Of a DNA stretch of 64,000 nucleotides, positions 28,827-39,457 are shown one piece after another. Within the stretch, counting starts at the first letter, position 1; every line of letters starts with the position of its first letter. Origin of the DNA: Sinohyriopsis cumingii (taxonomy: Eukaryota > Mollusca > Bivalvia > Unionida > Unionidae); NCBI GenBank assembly GCA_028554795.2, contig CM068831.1:59519180-59583179 (forward strand). Reading direction: 5' to 3'. The notes under the pieces were generated by a model. That model was given only the letters and a program-made list of their open reading frames with translations. It had not been told where the DNA came from and did not search any database. The translations under genes were made by a program, and so were the position numbers.

Positions 28827-29650
28827 CATCGGCAAATGTCATTCATTTACGTTTATAATGATAATTAAACAAATACAAACGAGATGTTTAACTGACAAGG
28901 AAACACATGTATTTTTTATGTCGTTCCCTGAAGCATAGATTGGAGGAAAAGACTGATTATGAATAAAACATTACCTTCTGTGATTCTTAACATATTTCCA
29001 TATAGCTACGAGATAGATCGTTTCTCTTCTTTTGTTTTGCTTTGTAAGAGTAGAGTCAATGAATGAAGCCAGGGCCGACAAGGGAGGAGGATATATCCCC
29101 GGACAAAACTTTTTAATTTTATAAAAGAAAAATATTTTTGAACAAGAAGTAGGAGAGGCTTAGGTGTTTCTTACCCCAGGACCCGTGATCGCTCTCTATG
29201 GCCCTGAATGCAGCCAGCGAACGTCCTTGTATCCAGCAACTGGCTCGTTAATTGTAAAGTAGAGAATGAAATGATGGCACTCTTTGATAAGTATCAAACT
29301 GCAGTCCAGATAAGTAAAGAATCAAATTTACTGACCATACATTTTTACATTCTGGCAGATAAGCTGTGATCTCCGTGCGCATGACTCTGGAAAGACGCTC
29401 TAGACAATATGCTGTAAATTTTCCAAATGGTTTGTAAATGACATGGATGACCGAGAAGAAAAGATACCCTCGTCCAGATTTTTCTTATTGCTATCGTTCA
29501 TAACAGTAACATAAAATTATACAATTTTTACTTCCAAAGTTGAAATTAATATAAATGATCGTTGCTTAGCAATTCCTTCCGTGCTCAGGGATAATAAAGT
29601 AGAACAAATATATTGCCGAAGAGGAAGAACAAATTATATGAGCGTCTCAT
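28201..29650. other. Host non-coding DNA with (CT)n run
   Basis: No gene supported. It contains a (CT)n microsatellite at 28793-28822. CCAGGGCCGACAAGG near 29070 resembles a hAT-type end, but I see no convincing partner. Confidence 0.5.
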
Positions 29651-29654
29651 AATG

Positions 29655-31005
29655 TCTAATACCGAGACATGTACAAAGTAAAAACTTCAGGATGAATAAT
29701 ACCGAGCCATGTATAAAGTAAAAACTTCAGGATGAATAATACCGAGACATGTATACAGTAAAAAACTTCAGGATGAATAATACCGAGACATGTACAAAGT
29801 AAAAACTTCAGGATGAATAATATCGAGACATGTACAAAGTAAAAACTTCAGGATGAATAATACCGAGACATGTATACAGTAAAAACTTCAGGATGAATAA
29901 TATCGAGACATGTACAAAGTAAAAACTTCAGGATGAATAACACAGAGACATGTACAAAGTAAAAACTTCAGGATGAATAATATCGAGACATGTACAAAGT
30001 AAAAACTTCAGGATGAATAACACAGAGACATGTACAAAGTAAAAACTTCAGGATGAATAATATCGAGACATGTACAAAGTAAAAACTTCAGGATGAATAA
30101 CACAGAGACATGTACAAAGTGAAAACTTCAGGATGAATAATACCGAGACATGTATACAGTAAAAACTTCAGGATGAATAATATCGAGACATGTACAAAGT
30201 AAAAAGTTCAGGATGAATAACACAGAGACATGTACAAAGTAAAAACTTCAGGATGAATAATATCGAGACATGTACAAAGTAAAAAGTTCAGGATGAATAA
30301 CACAGAGACATGTACAAAGTAAAAACTTCAGGATGAATAATATCGAGACATGTACAAAGTAAAAAGTTCAGGATGAATAACACAGAGACATGTACAAAGT
30401 AAAAAGTTCAGGATGAATAATATCGAGACATGTACAAAGTAAAAAGTTCAGGATGAATAACACAGAGACATGTACAAAGTAAAAACTTCAGGATGAATAA
30501 TACCGAGACATGTATACAGTAAAAACTTCAGGATGAATAATATCGAGACATGTACAAAGTAAAAACTTCAGGATGAATAACACAGAGACATGTACAAAGT
30601 AAAAACTTCAGGATGCCTAATACCGAGACATGTACAAAGTAAAAACTTCAGGATGAATAATATCGAGACATGTACAAAGTAAAAACTTCAGGATGAATAA
30701 TATCGAGACATGTACAAAGTAAAAACTTCAGGATGAATAATATCGAGACATGTACAAAGTAAAAACTTCAGGATGAATAATATCGAGACATGTACAAAGT
30801 AAAAACTTCAGGATGAATAATATCGAGACATGTACAAAGTAAAAACTTCAGGATGAACAATATCGAGACATGTACAAAGTAAAAACTTCAGGATGAATAA
30901 TACCGAGACATGTATACAGTAAAAACTTCAGGATGAATAATATCGAGACATGTACAAAGTAAAAACTTCAGGATGAATAATACAGAGACATGTACTAAGT
31001 ACCGC
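29655..31005. repeat. 40-bp satellite array (about 33 copies) with 80-bp higher order
   Basis: Unit: AATAATATCGAGACATGTAC+AAAGTAAAAACTTCAGGATG. Two variants (TATCGAGACA and CACAGAGACA) alternate over 29920-30600, giving an 80-bp dimer period. From 30620 the array becomes homogeneous TATCG. No open frame of interest. Confidence 0.92.
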
Positions 31006-31059
31006 AATAGTCACATGATATATAATAACGAGAAATGTAAAATGTCCCGCATATGCGCA

Positions 31060-31340
31060 TGATGTACAAAATACAGCATTGTCACATGATGTCTAATAAC
31101 GAGATATGTACAAAATACAGCAATTGTCACATGATGTCTAATGACGAGATATGTACAAAATACAGCAATTGTCACATGATGTCTAATAACGAGATATGTA
31201 CAAAATACAGCAATTGTCACATGATGTCTAATAACGAGATATGTACAAAATACAGCAATTGTCACATGATGTCTAATAACGAGATATGTCCAAATACAGC
31301 AGTAGTCACATGATGTCTAATAGAGATATGTACAAAAGTA
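31060..31340. repeat. 45-bp tandem array (about 6 copies)
   Basis: Unit: TGATGTCTAATAACGAGATA+TGTACAAAATACAGCAATTGTCACA. It directly follows the 40-bp satellite and shares the CGAGA-ATGTACAAA core, so it probably derives from the same ancestor. The open frames here are periodic artefacts. Confidence 0.9.
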
Positions 31341-32900
31341 GTCACCAGCGTCTGACTGTATCTAAAGTATATATTGAGATTATATGAGTTGCATTGCGTG
31401 GCGTTTTATTCAAGAATCACAATACAGATTATTTAAAGTTTTATTAGAAAATTGACCAATCCACGACTGTCAGTCAAAACTGACCAATCCACGACTGTCG
31501 GTCAAAATTGACCAATCCACGACTGTAAGTCAGTTACCACTTATCAGCAATTGCAGTAGATATAGTGCAGTCGTTACGTTATTACAGGCGGCTGGAGTGA
31601 GCCTGAAACAACCGGAGTGCTTCTTACAGTGGGTTTCCTTTACAGTTAGATAATTACAGTCTGAGAGCTTCGTACCCGGGACTCCAAAATGGGTTCCCTA
31701 GCACAGATTCCTCGCCTACCTGTTTACACCTTCCCTTAACAACATTTCTAGATCCGCCTCTTGCTTTCTACAGTAGCTTGACGTTATATAGTGTTTACAT
31801 CTTTCGTAACTTGTATAGAATAGGACAAAAACAGACTCCATCTTTGTTTTGTACGGTAGTTGTCATATCGGTAGATCATTCACCTTTAAGTGTTGCTAAT
31901 ACGATTTCCGTTAGTATCATTTGCTGAGTCATCAGCGTGAAAGAATACAAACATTCAAGGAAAAAATGACATGCACTCTCCGAAAGTTTTAAATGTACGA
32001 CAATGCACTGATTTTCTAACCGATAGTTTTCTAAAACATTCAAATGATCAATAAGATTGTTGACAGCTTTTCACCTTGCATTACACCGTCACGAGAGTAA
32101 AATAAAGCATATTGGTCTCCCGCAAAACTGACACAAGATCTGATATTATAACACATCCTATATATCTTATTCCAAAGAATTTCCCATCAACATTGTAATG
32201 TTATAATTTGATCGACAACCCTATCCTCCAAACATTGTCAAAATCACTTCTAAAATCAATAACGGCACAATGTAGTTTCATCGTGCAATTTTTTTATTTT
32301 GTTTTAAATTTCAGTAAGAGTTTGAGGACAGAATACATGGTATGTTGTTTAATTCATCCGGCTTGGTTTTCTTTAAACAACTAGTGAAGATATAACAAAA
32401 ATCATCTACAGTATGTTCTTTGATATAAGTTTGCAATTATTCGTTGAATTTATTCGTTTTAAATCCATACATACAATTTCCGTGAGTTCGGAAGTTAATG
32501 GCGTGAATGCATTGTTATCTATTGGTATATGACTTGTGTATTCTAAGGATTTCATCCATTACTTCTGCTACAAATTGTGGGAATATGTGAATTTATCTGT
32601 CTTAAATGATATGTATAATGTATCCAAAGATTGATGTTACTGTATTTGTAAATGTATGTCAATGAATTTTTAATTAGCAAGTAATGTAGCTAAGACAAGA
32701 CGCAAAGACCATTAATTACTTTGTATAATTAAATAGTACATTCTTTTTAACAAAGAGACGATTATGTTAGCATTAGGAGCACCTGTCGACAGATATCATT
32801 CAACTAGTGATTTATAGCCCCCAGTAGTACGTAATAGTTTATCAATGAGGTCTAGTTATGACATGGTTCCAGTTAGGAATGATGTTAACAGCTAGGGGAA
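31340..32900. other. Host non-coding DNA left of element 2
   Basis: Three copies of a 28-bp GACCAATCCACGACTGT-type repeat lie at 31455-31530. Otherwise AT-rich sequence without a supported gene. Confidence 0.6.
32896..32900. other. Left target-site duplication of element 2
   Basis: GGGAA immediately before the left TIR is repeated at 49182-49186 immediately after the right TIR. Depending on how the terminal A is assigned it may be 6 bp (GGGAAA). Polinton-type rve integrases leave 5-6 bp duplications. Confidence 0.75.
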
Positions 32901-33151
32901 AGCAGAAGAGAGAGCGAACAGACCAAGATCGAAAAGTGTCGAAAAATTAAAAATAACCCTTCTTACGAACAAAGAAAAAATAAAAAGCGTCGACAGATTT
33001 AACCAAAGCGTCGACACAAATTGAAGCAAAAATAAAATCTTCCAAAAGATTTCTCAAATTGGTGTTACTTTAACGTCGTTGTCTTTTTTTTATTCGTAGA
33101 ATGGTTTATTTTACCACGTGGACACTTTATTGAGGTCGCGCCCTCTCTGCT
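32901..33151. repeat. Left TIR of element 2
   Basis: It matches the reverse complement of 48928-49181 with few differences. Both the outer and the inner edge of the repeat carry an AGCAGAGAGGGCG-type sequence in inverted orientation, so each TIR looks like a small element with its own ends. It contains two GCGTCGACA direct repeats (about 32985-33025). Confidence 0.95.
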
Positions 33152-33155
33152 TCTT

Positions 33156-33535
33156 TTACCACCATACCAAGTTTGATGAATATTTCTCAACACGTTCTCG
33201 CTGTCGTTTCTCCTCATCTGTTTCATCTTTATTTGTTTCATCTTTATTTGTTTTGTTCTTCAAGTAATATTCAAGTTCTGATGGTGGTTTTTCTTTTTTG
33301 GATTTATGTTCTTTCTTCTTTTGTAATATATCATTACATTTCTGTATCGATCTCCACCGCAATTTTTGCAAATCTGGTATAATCCTCTAACGTCGTTGTT
33401 ACAACCAACACAACTTCGCGGACCAGCATGAGGGTTTTTCTTTATAAGATAATTATGTTTTTTACAATAGTCTCCACGGCATTTTTTATCACATTTGTTA
33501 GTGGTTCCTTGACGTAGCCACGCACAATTGTTCAT
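33156..33535 (-). pseudogene. Small zinc-binding protein, copy 1 (frameshifted tail)
   Basis: ATG 33535 (MNNCAWLRQGTTNKCDKKCR). Cys pairs follow: CRGDYCKKH, then SCVGCN and ICKNCGGDRYR, giving two putative zinc sites within 60 residues. A frame change near 33330 leads to a Lys/Glu/Thr-rich tail that reaches the TIR. It is clearly related to the plus-strand gene at 38653-38952 (CRGEFCWMH, PCLRCG, LCGKCG). Family not recognised. The frequent Arg/Lys/Tyr suggests nucleic-acid binding. Confidence 0.6.
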
Positions 33536-33572
33536 TATATTAATGATATCTTTTTAATTCAATTTAATTTTA

Positions 33573-34237
33573 TCATCCAAATATTTTATCAAGACCTACA
33601 CGATATCTTGTTCTAGGATCATGTAAATTTATTGTTATAAATCCATGCGGAGTAGCTTGCGCTCGTGAAAAGAAATTTCTGAATTTAATTATATCCATGT
33701 CACCGCTGCACCAAGTTTGATGAATATTTCTAAGTGTGTGTGTGTCTACGCCATTAAACACAACTAAATATTACAATTGTCCCTGATTACTTTTGGTATT
33801 TGTGTATATTGTTGAGCAACATAGATCACATCTGTATTTTTAGGTCTACCGCGAGAAAATATTCTGGCTGGATTTGATTGTTTATCTAGCATCACATCAT
33901 CATACACAACTAAATTATTAATAAATCCGTCTAAAACATCAACGGACGGTGCTTCATCAATATCGGTTATAAACTCTATAACATCATTATCTTCGTCCAG
34001 TAATCTTGCGTTTTCATTGAAATCTTTAAGTACATCATAACATCGTTGATCATCAACGGATGGTGCTACTAAATATAATTTATCCCATTTCAACCATCTC
34101 ATTATCAGATTAAGTAATAACTGCGTCTTACCCGATCCAGATGGTCCTATGATAATCATTCTGATGGAATTCGGTAGCGCAGGATGGTGTTTAACTGGCT
34201 CTCGTTGCCGAGTTGCTGAGAAATCAATTATATCCAT
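33573..34237 (-). pseudogene. A32-like DNA-packaging ATPase (one frameshift)
   Basis: ATG 34237 (MDIIDFSATRQREPVKHHP). Walker A is GPSGSGKTQLLLNL. Walker B is LVVYDDVMLD. A DVIYVAQQY strand follows, and then IPKVIRDNCN. A one-base deletion near 33766 shifts the frame, after which the C-terminal part (FNGVDTHTLRNIHQTW) reads to 33573. Same function as the element-1 ATPase, but from a different lineage by sequence. It faces the integrase across a short divergent gap (34238-34249). Confidence 0.88.
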
Positions 34238-34249
34238 ATATATTATAAC

Positions 34250-35150
34250 ATGAATTTATATTGCTTACGCTGTAGATCTAAAAGTCCAACTACTGATTTA
34301 GCTACGGTTATAACAAAAAATAAAAAATAGCGTATGGTGGAAAATGTTCTGTGTGCGGTAGAAAGAAATTTTCGTTTTTACCTAATAAGCGCGGTGGTGA
34401 TATTGCTAATTTGATGTCAAAGTTTCCAGGTACTCCATGGGCTAAATACCATGGGCTAACCGTTGTTGATGTTGCAAGTAAGTATAAAGATGCAGAACCG
34501 CTATCATCGAAAACATCATCTGAAGTAGCCGATGCGTTTGAACGAATTTATCAACGAGGTGGTCTGCGATGGCCACAGCTGCTACAGGTTGATCCTGGTA
34601 AGGAATTTCTTGGTCCAGTATCATCGTTGATGAAACAACATAATACCAAAATACGACGAGGACATACTGCGATTCACCGTGATCAGGCAATTGTTGAGCG
34701 ATTTAATCGAACACTTGCCGAGCGGTTATTTGGATATCAATACGCTAAGGAATTTATTCAAGATAAAAGATCTCGCGAATGGGTTGCAAGATTACCAAGC
34801 GTGATAGCTGTATTAAATAATGAGATTACACGAACAACCAACATGAAACCCATTAATGCAATTACAAAAAATATATACCAACACAACGAAAAGATATTGA
34901 AAAACAAAAAATCTTGGGTGATGTTACAGTTAGATATTTATATGAACCGGGTGAACTTGAAGGTGGTAAAGCGAGAGCAAATGATCCTATTTGGAGTGTT
35001 ACCACACACAAAATATCCACCGTGACAAGATCCTCAGGTAGACCTGCAATCTACAGATTAGATTCGACTGCTCCTCAACGTAGATTTACACGTGAACAAC
35101 TACAAATAATTCCAGAGGATACACAATTACCACCGCGATCACTAAACTAG
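34250..35150 (+). pseudogene. Truncated rve integrase (F54H12.3-like) behind a zinc-ribbon start
   Basis: The 5' part from ATG 34250 (MNLYCLRCRSKSPTTDLAT) with CSVCGRKKFSF looks like the N-terminus of a separate zinc-ribbon protein. It has TAG at 34328-34330 and a frame change before 34351. Integrase sequence then begins abruptly at YHGLTVVDVASKYKDAEP, continues with LLQVDPGKEF (second Asp) and HRDQAIVERFNRTLAE (Glu), and ends with an SH3-like domain after another frameshift near 34910. The HHCC domain and the first catalytic Asp region are absent. A deletion probably fused two neighbouring genes. Not functional. Confidence 0.8.
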
Positions 35151-38100
35151 CGCCAAGGGTGTCAGTACCCCGACGTCGATTACACTCGAGACAGGTCAGC
35201 ATCACATTTTCTCGTGTATGACCGCGACTATTATCTTTTCTGTCGACGGTAAATTGTCTTGAATCATTACTGGAATACCTCCACAACATTACACAATTAC
35301 AACTTGCGCAATGATTATTCTGCTGCTGTTTTAACTCAATAATAAATTCAACATCAAGATCAAAGTCGCGTTGATTTTTTTATCAGATTGTTTGTATCCG
35401 ATTATTTTTTTTCTTATTATATCATCATCGGTGATGTTAAATTTATTAACGATTTCAGGAATTATAATTCTCCGTAATTGAGATATTTTTCTCACCCTTG
35501 ATACCGCTAAATAAACTAAATTTGACCACTCAATGCGATCGTCTACAATCCAGACTCGTGTATCAGAAATAGTTAATCCTTGAGATGAGTGGATCGTCAT
35601 AGCGTATCCCAACACCCATGGAGATTTGTCAGCGCGTAATGCATCTTCGACCACACTGATATCAACGGCGACAATATCATTTAATACGAGATTTTGATTC
35701 TCAGTCTGCCCTGGAATATCAACATTAATATTCTGTTTTCGTGTATCTGATGGTCTATAACACAACGGTACGGGTAATTCTGAGTATTTTTCTTTATGCA
35801 GCTGAAATAACTGCTGTTGTAAAGCGTCTCTGATTACTTTTCTGCTTGCTACGATCAAATCGTTGGGTCTCCATACATTTAAAAAATCGTTCATTGAGGT
35901 CTCTGAGATCACTCCACGTATCATTTCACACTGAATTTTGTTTGATTGTAATCTGATTAATTTTTTAAACTCCTTTAAATTTGCATCGAGAGCTCTATGA
36001 TCATCATCTATTTCTTCGTAATAATCAACGAAATTTTTTAACCAATCATGTTGAGATGGTCCAACAAAAGACTGCGGCTGACCATGATCGCCATGCATTA
36101 TTATAGCGGTATTTTTCGTCAACAATCAATCAAGAAACGTTTTTAATGTATTCAATGACACCGTACATATCTCGTCCCAAATAATTATTTTAGGTATATA
36201 TTTTTCTCCCATTCGTTCAGGAGTCCATGTATTCCCGCGCCACCGAAAGAAACTATGATACGTGCACGATTGTACTTGCCGTTGTTTCATCTCCCATGCA
36301 AGTCTGTGTGTGGGTGTCAGCACGATCATATCTGAATTTCTAAAAACATTAATTGCTCGAGTCGTCTTGCCGCATCCACCAGGTCCATTGAGATATACTG
36401 TCTTATATCTAGTTATTGGATCACTCAACGATGGTGCTTTCGACATTTCTGATATTTTATTACCCTTACGATAAAAATCTCTCATTGGAACATCTGCTGA
36501 TTCTGTATAATTGTGTAATATTTCCTTTTTTATTCTCCACGAACTCCATCGTTCATCATTACTTGTAAATTTCATAACAGACTCTAAATATTTACTCGAA
36601 ATATAAAACGAATCTGTTGCGACTCTGACTGCGGTCTCAGGAAATCTATTAATCATCGATAATAAATTTATAGAAACATAAGCCAACATGGAAGATCTTA
36701 GATAAGTATACTGTGGGGAGACATCGTTTATGTAACTAACGATCGTACCCAATTTCGTTCTGTCGGATAAATAAACACTTTCTCGATTTACAAATATTGT
36801 TCTCGCTGTTGTATCAGCAATTATAAAATCGTACTCGGCATCATCTAGAATTAATCGTGCGTGATGTCTTTTATGATCATATGCACCACCTTGAGTAAAT
36901 TTACCTATAATTTTTCTACGGGGATCTTTTGCGGTTTTGAGTTTAATCTCGAGAATTTTAGGAGCTTCTCTGATAATATCATCTTCGGAAACACCAGGAC
37001 ATTTTTCCTTAAATTCCTTAATAACTTCATCAAAACTGATGGAATCTGACATGGCAACCAAACTTCGGTCTGCGCGTGATATGATATAATCGCCTCACTG
37101 ACAACCAACGATGTCAGTACAGCACAATCTAGCATATATCGTAATAAAACTATAGGTGCCCAACGTTTTTCATAAAAATGTCTGCCAAACCAAACATAAC
37201 AAATCTTGTGAAGATTTTCGTTAAGTTCGAATGATTCAACACAAGCGAATCCAGTCAGATCAAAATCAGGTAATGGTCCATTAATTGCCACTCGCGTCAT
37301 CTCGTTTGTGGGGTGACCAAATCTTTTAAAGTACACAGAACAATCTCCGTATCCTAGAAAACTTCCCGGATAACATGCAACCATATCAACCGAAATAACA
37401 TCATTGTAATTATATTTGGTATTCCATAATCCACCGTGTCCGTATTCGACACAACTTGCGCGTACGTCCTCGAGTAAATCAATTCGTGTCGGTTTCCATG
37501 AATTTTTTTCTCTAGCGAAATGAGCCGCAACAGATGGAACGGTAAAGCAATTAGTTAGTAATTTGTTAGTATTTTCCGCGTGCTTGCACTCTAAAAACTT
37601 CTCCGCGAGATTTTTCATCTCGTCATGGAGAGATTCTGTTCGATATATTTCACCGTTTGGTCTAACAAACTGATCAAATTCACCTTCCTCATTACTTTTA
37701 AATAACCATACGATACAGGATCGTTTTTACTTATTTCGTTGATAAAATCAAACATATCTGAGGGGTAAAATCTAACAGTTCGATCACGCGGAAATATTGT
37801 TACTGCGCTGGTCCATGCGTGCGCGTTATGATCAATGATATTTATTGAAGCTCCTTTCGATTTATATTTCGATTCATACAGTACTTCTCCCGTTATTGTT
37901 GATACTTTTATTGGAAATTTTAATATTTTTCCTAACTCAGCAACATCTTTTATTGTAGCGCCGGTATCCTTAAGTGAATCAGCCCACGAGTTTATTTTTT
38001 CACGTCTTAAATCAGTTAATCCATTTCCACGCATCGCGTTTGTAAAGTGTTCTATTGCTCGTTTGGCTACACAATTTAACCTTGAAAATTTCATGGGTGT

Positions 38101-38610
38101 CAGTTTATCAACGTTGGGTTTTTTATTTATCTCATAGATTCCATAAATAACTGCTGTTACAGGGTACGCTCGCTCATAATACGGTTTGTCAATACCCGTC
38201 AACAGACCCGGTCTGGAATTTTTACTTAATATGGCAATTTTATTATTACCAAGGACAGGATCATATTTGTCACGGATAATCCAACTACCTGTTTCTGTTA
38301 GTACAATAAATTTTACTCTGAAGAAATATTTTTGATTGCCCTCGTATCCAGTGATGTAGTTAATGATAGTTGCCGCTCGCTTGTCATTCATTGTGGCGTC
38401 CTTGACAGTGTTGCGAATAATCTTGAACGTTGACTATGTATGAGATGCACCATCCGTGTAAAATTCTTTCTTGGCGTCGTGAATTTTATTGATCAAACTT
38501 TTATTTTTCGGATCAACCAAATCTCGTACTGGTAAGTCGGGGGATAGTCTGTCGAGGTTGAATTTATATTTAACAGGCCTAGTTTGGGATAATCTCTCGA
38601 ATTCATTCAT
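35086..38610 (-). pseudogene. DNA polymerase B / SF1 helicase / HNH fusion, broken
   Basis: ATG 38610 (MNEFERLSQTRPVKYKF). Polymerase motifs: SVDMVACYPGSF (A), KIIGKFTQGG (B) and VRVATDSFYIS (C). In the same frame, about 120 codons after motif C, comes a helicase Walker A (NGPGGCGKTTRAI), KIIIWDEI (Walker B), and SSQGLTI...YLAVSRVRK (motifs V/VI). The C-terminus has CASCNC and FTVDRKDN...H...LTCLECN, an HNH/zinc endonuclease-like domain. Breaks are TAG 38434-38436, frameshifts near 37.65k and 37.07k, TGA 36126-36128, and a frameshift near 35.37k. The 3' end overlaps the integrase end, so the exact stop is uncertain. It would replicate the element's DNA. Confidence 0.82.
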
Positions 38611-38652
38611 ATAATTAAAACAAATATTTAAATAAAGAATATTATATATACA

Positions 38653-38952
38653 ATGAATCAGTGCATTTGGCTCATGATCGGTTCAGTAAATCGATGTAAT
38701 AAATCCTGTAGAGGTGAATTTTGTTGGATGCACTTACAAAATATACGGCGAGGAAGCTTAGGAGCAATACCATGTCTGCGATGTGGTATTGGGGTGCGAG
38801 GAAAAACAGAATTATGTGGAAAGTGCGGTGCAAAACGATTCAGAGAACTTAAAAGATATTATGATAAAAAAAATAATAATAGTGAAAACGCTATAAAATC
38901 CGTGGAGGAGTATATATCAAGATTTCAGACAAACAATGATTTAAACAAATAA
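38653..38952 (+). CDS. Small zinc-binding protein, copy 2
   Basis: Intact 99-residue frame. CRGEFCWMH, PCLRCGIGVRG and LCGKCGAKRFR repeat the Cys pattern of 33156-33535. It has a basic centre and an acidic tail. It starts 43 nt upstream of the PolB start on the opposite strand, so the two may share a promoter. TATATATA just before the start (38640-38652) is a candidate TATA box for both. Function unknown. Confidence 0.65.
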   Translation: MNQCIWLMIGSVNRCNKSCRGEFCWMHLQNIRRGSLGAIPCLRCGIGVRGKTELCGKCGAKRFRELKRYYDKKNNNSENAIKSVEEYISRFQTNNDLNK

Positions 38953-38962
38953 TATTATTATA

Positions 38963-39457
38963 ATGGAGCAAAATATATTTGTCCTACATCCCACAATAAC
39001 AAACTATGAATCAGATCGTTATGGTGTCATCAGACACTGCAGGTTGAAGAGACCGGTTGGTGTTGTTTCTACTACTGGCTATCTTAGATTTACAGTTGGG
39101 AAGAAAAGATATCTGTGTCATCGATTTACGTATGAGTGTTCCTTCGGAGTGATCAAAGATGATCTTGTTATTGATCATGTTGACGGGGATCCTCAGAACA
39201 ACTCCTTATCCAATTTACAAGCTATCTCACGGAGTGAGAATAGTATGCGTGGTAATACTGGTAAATACTCAAAAATTGCAAGATCAGTTAAGTCTACAAA
39301 CACAGAAACTGACGAAGAAATTATATTTAAATCAATGAACGCGGCTGCGATATACTTTGATATTGACTCGCGTGTGGTAAAATACGTCGCAGAAAATATG
39401 ACTAGATCTACTTTCTCAAAAAAATATAAGCAGAAAATCACCTTTCAGTATTGTTAA
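38963..39457 (+). CDS. HNH endonuclease with NUMOD-like domains
   Basis: Intact 164-residue frame, 10 nt after the previous gene. The N-terminal YESDRYGVIRHC resembles NUMOD4. The HNH core is LCHRFTYECSFG...LVIDHVDGDPQNNSLSNLQA...SEN. The C-terminal SMNAAAIYFDIDSRVVKYV resembles the NUMOD1 DNA-binding helix. Such proteins are free-standing homing-type nucleases common in phages and large viruses. It is one of the few intact genes of this element. It may be a passenger or help displace competitors. Confidence 0.8.
   Translation: MEQNIFVLHPTITNYESDRYGVIRHCRLKRPVGVVSTTGYLRFTVGKKRYLCHRFTYECSFGVIKDDLVIDHVDGDPQNNSLSNLQAISRSENSMRGNTGKYSKIARSVKSTNTETDEEIIFKSMNAAAIYFDIDSRVVKYVAENMTRSTFSKKYKQKITFQYC

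Noticed and set aside
29655-31340. Open frames in the 40/45-bp satellite
   Set aside because: The frames are periodic translations of the repeat on both strands. No start context or domain is seen.
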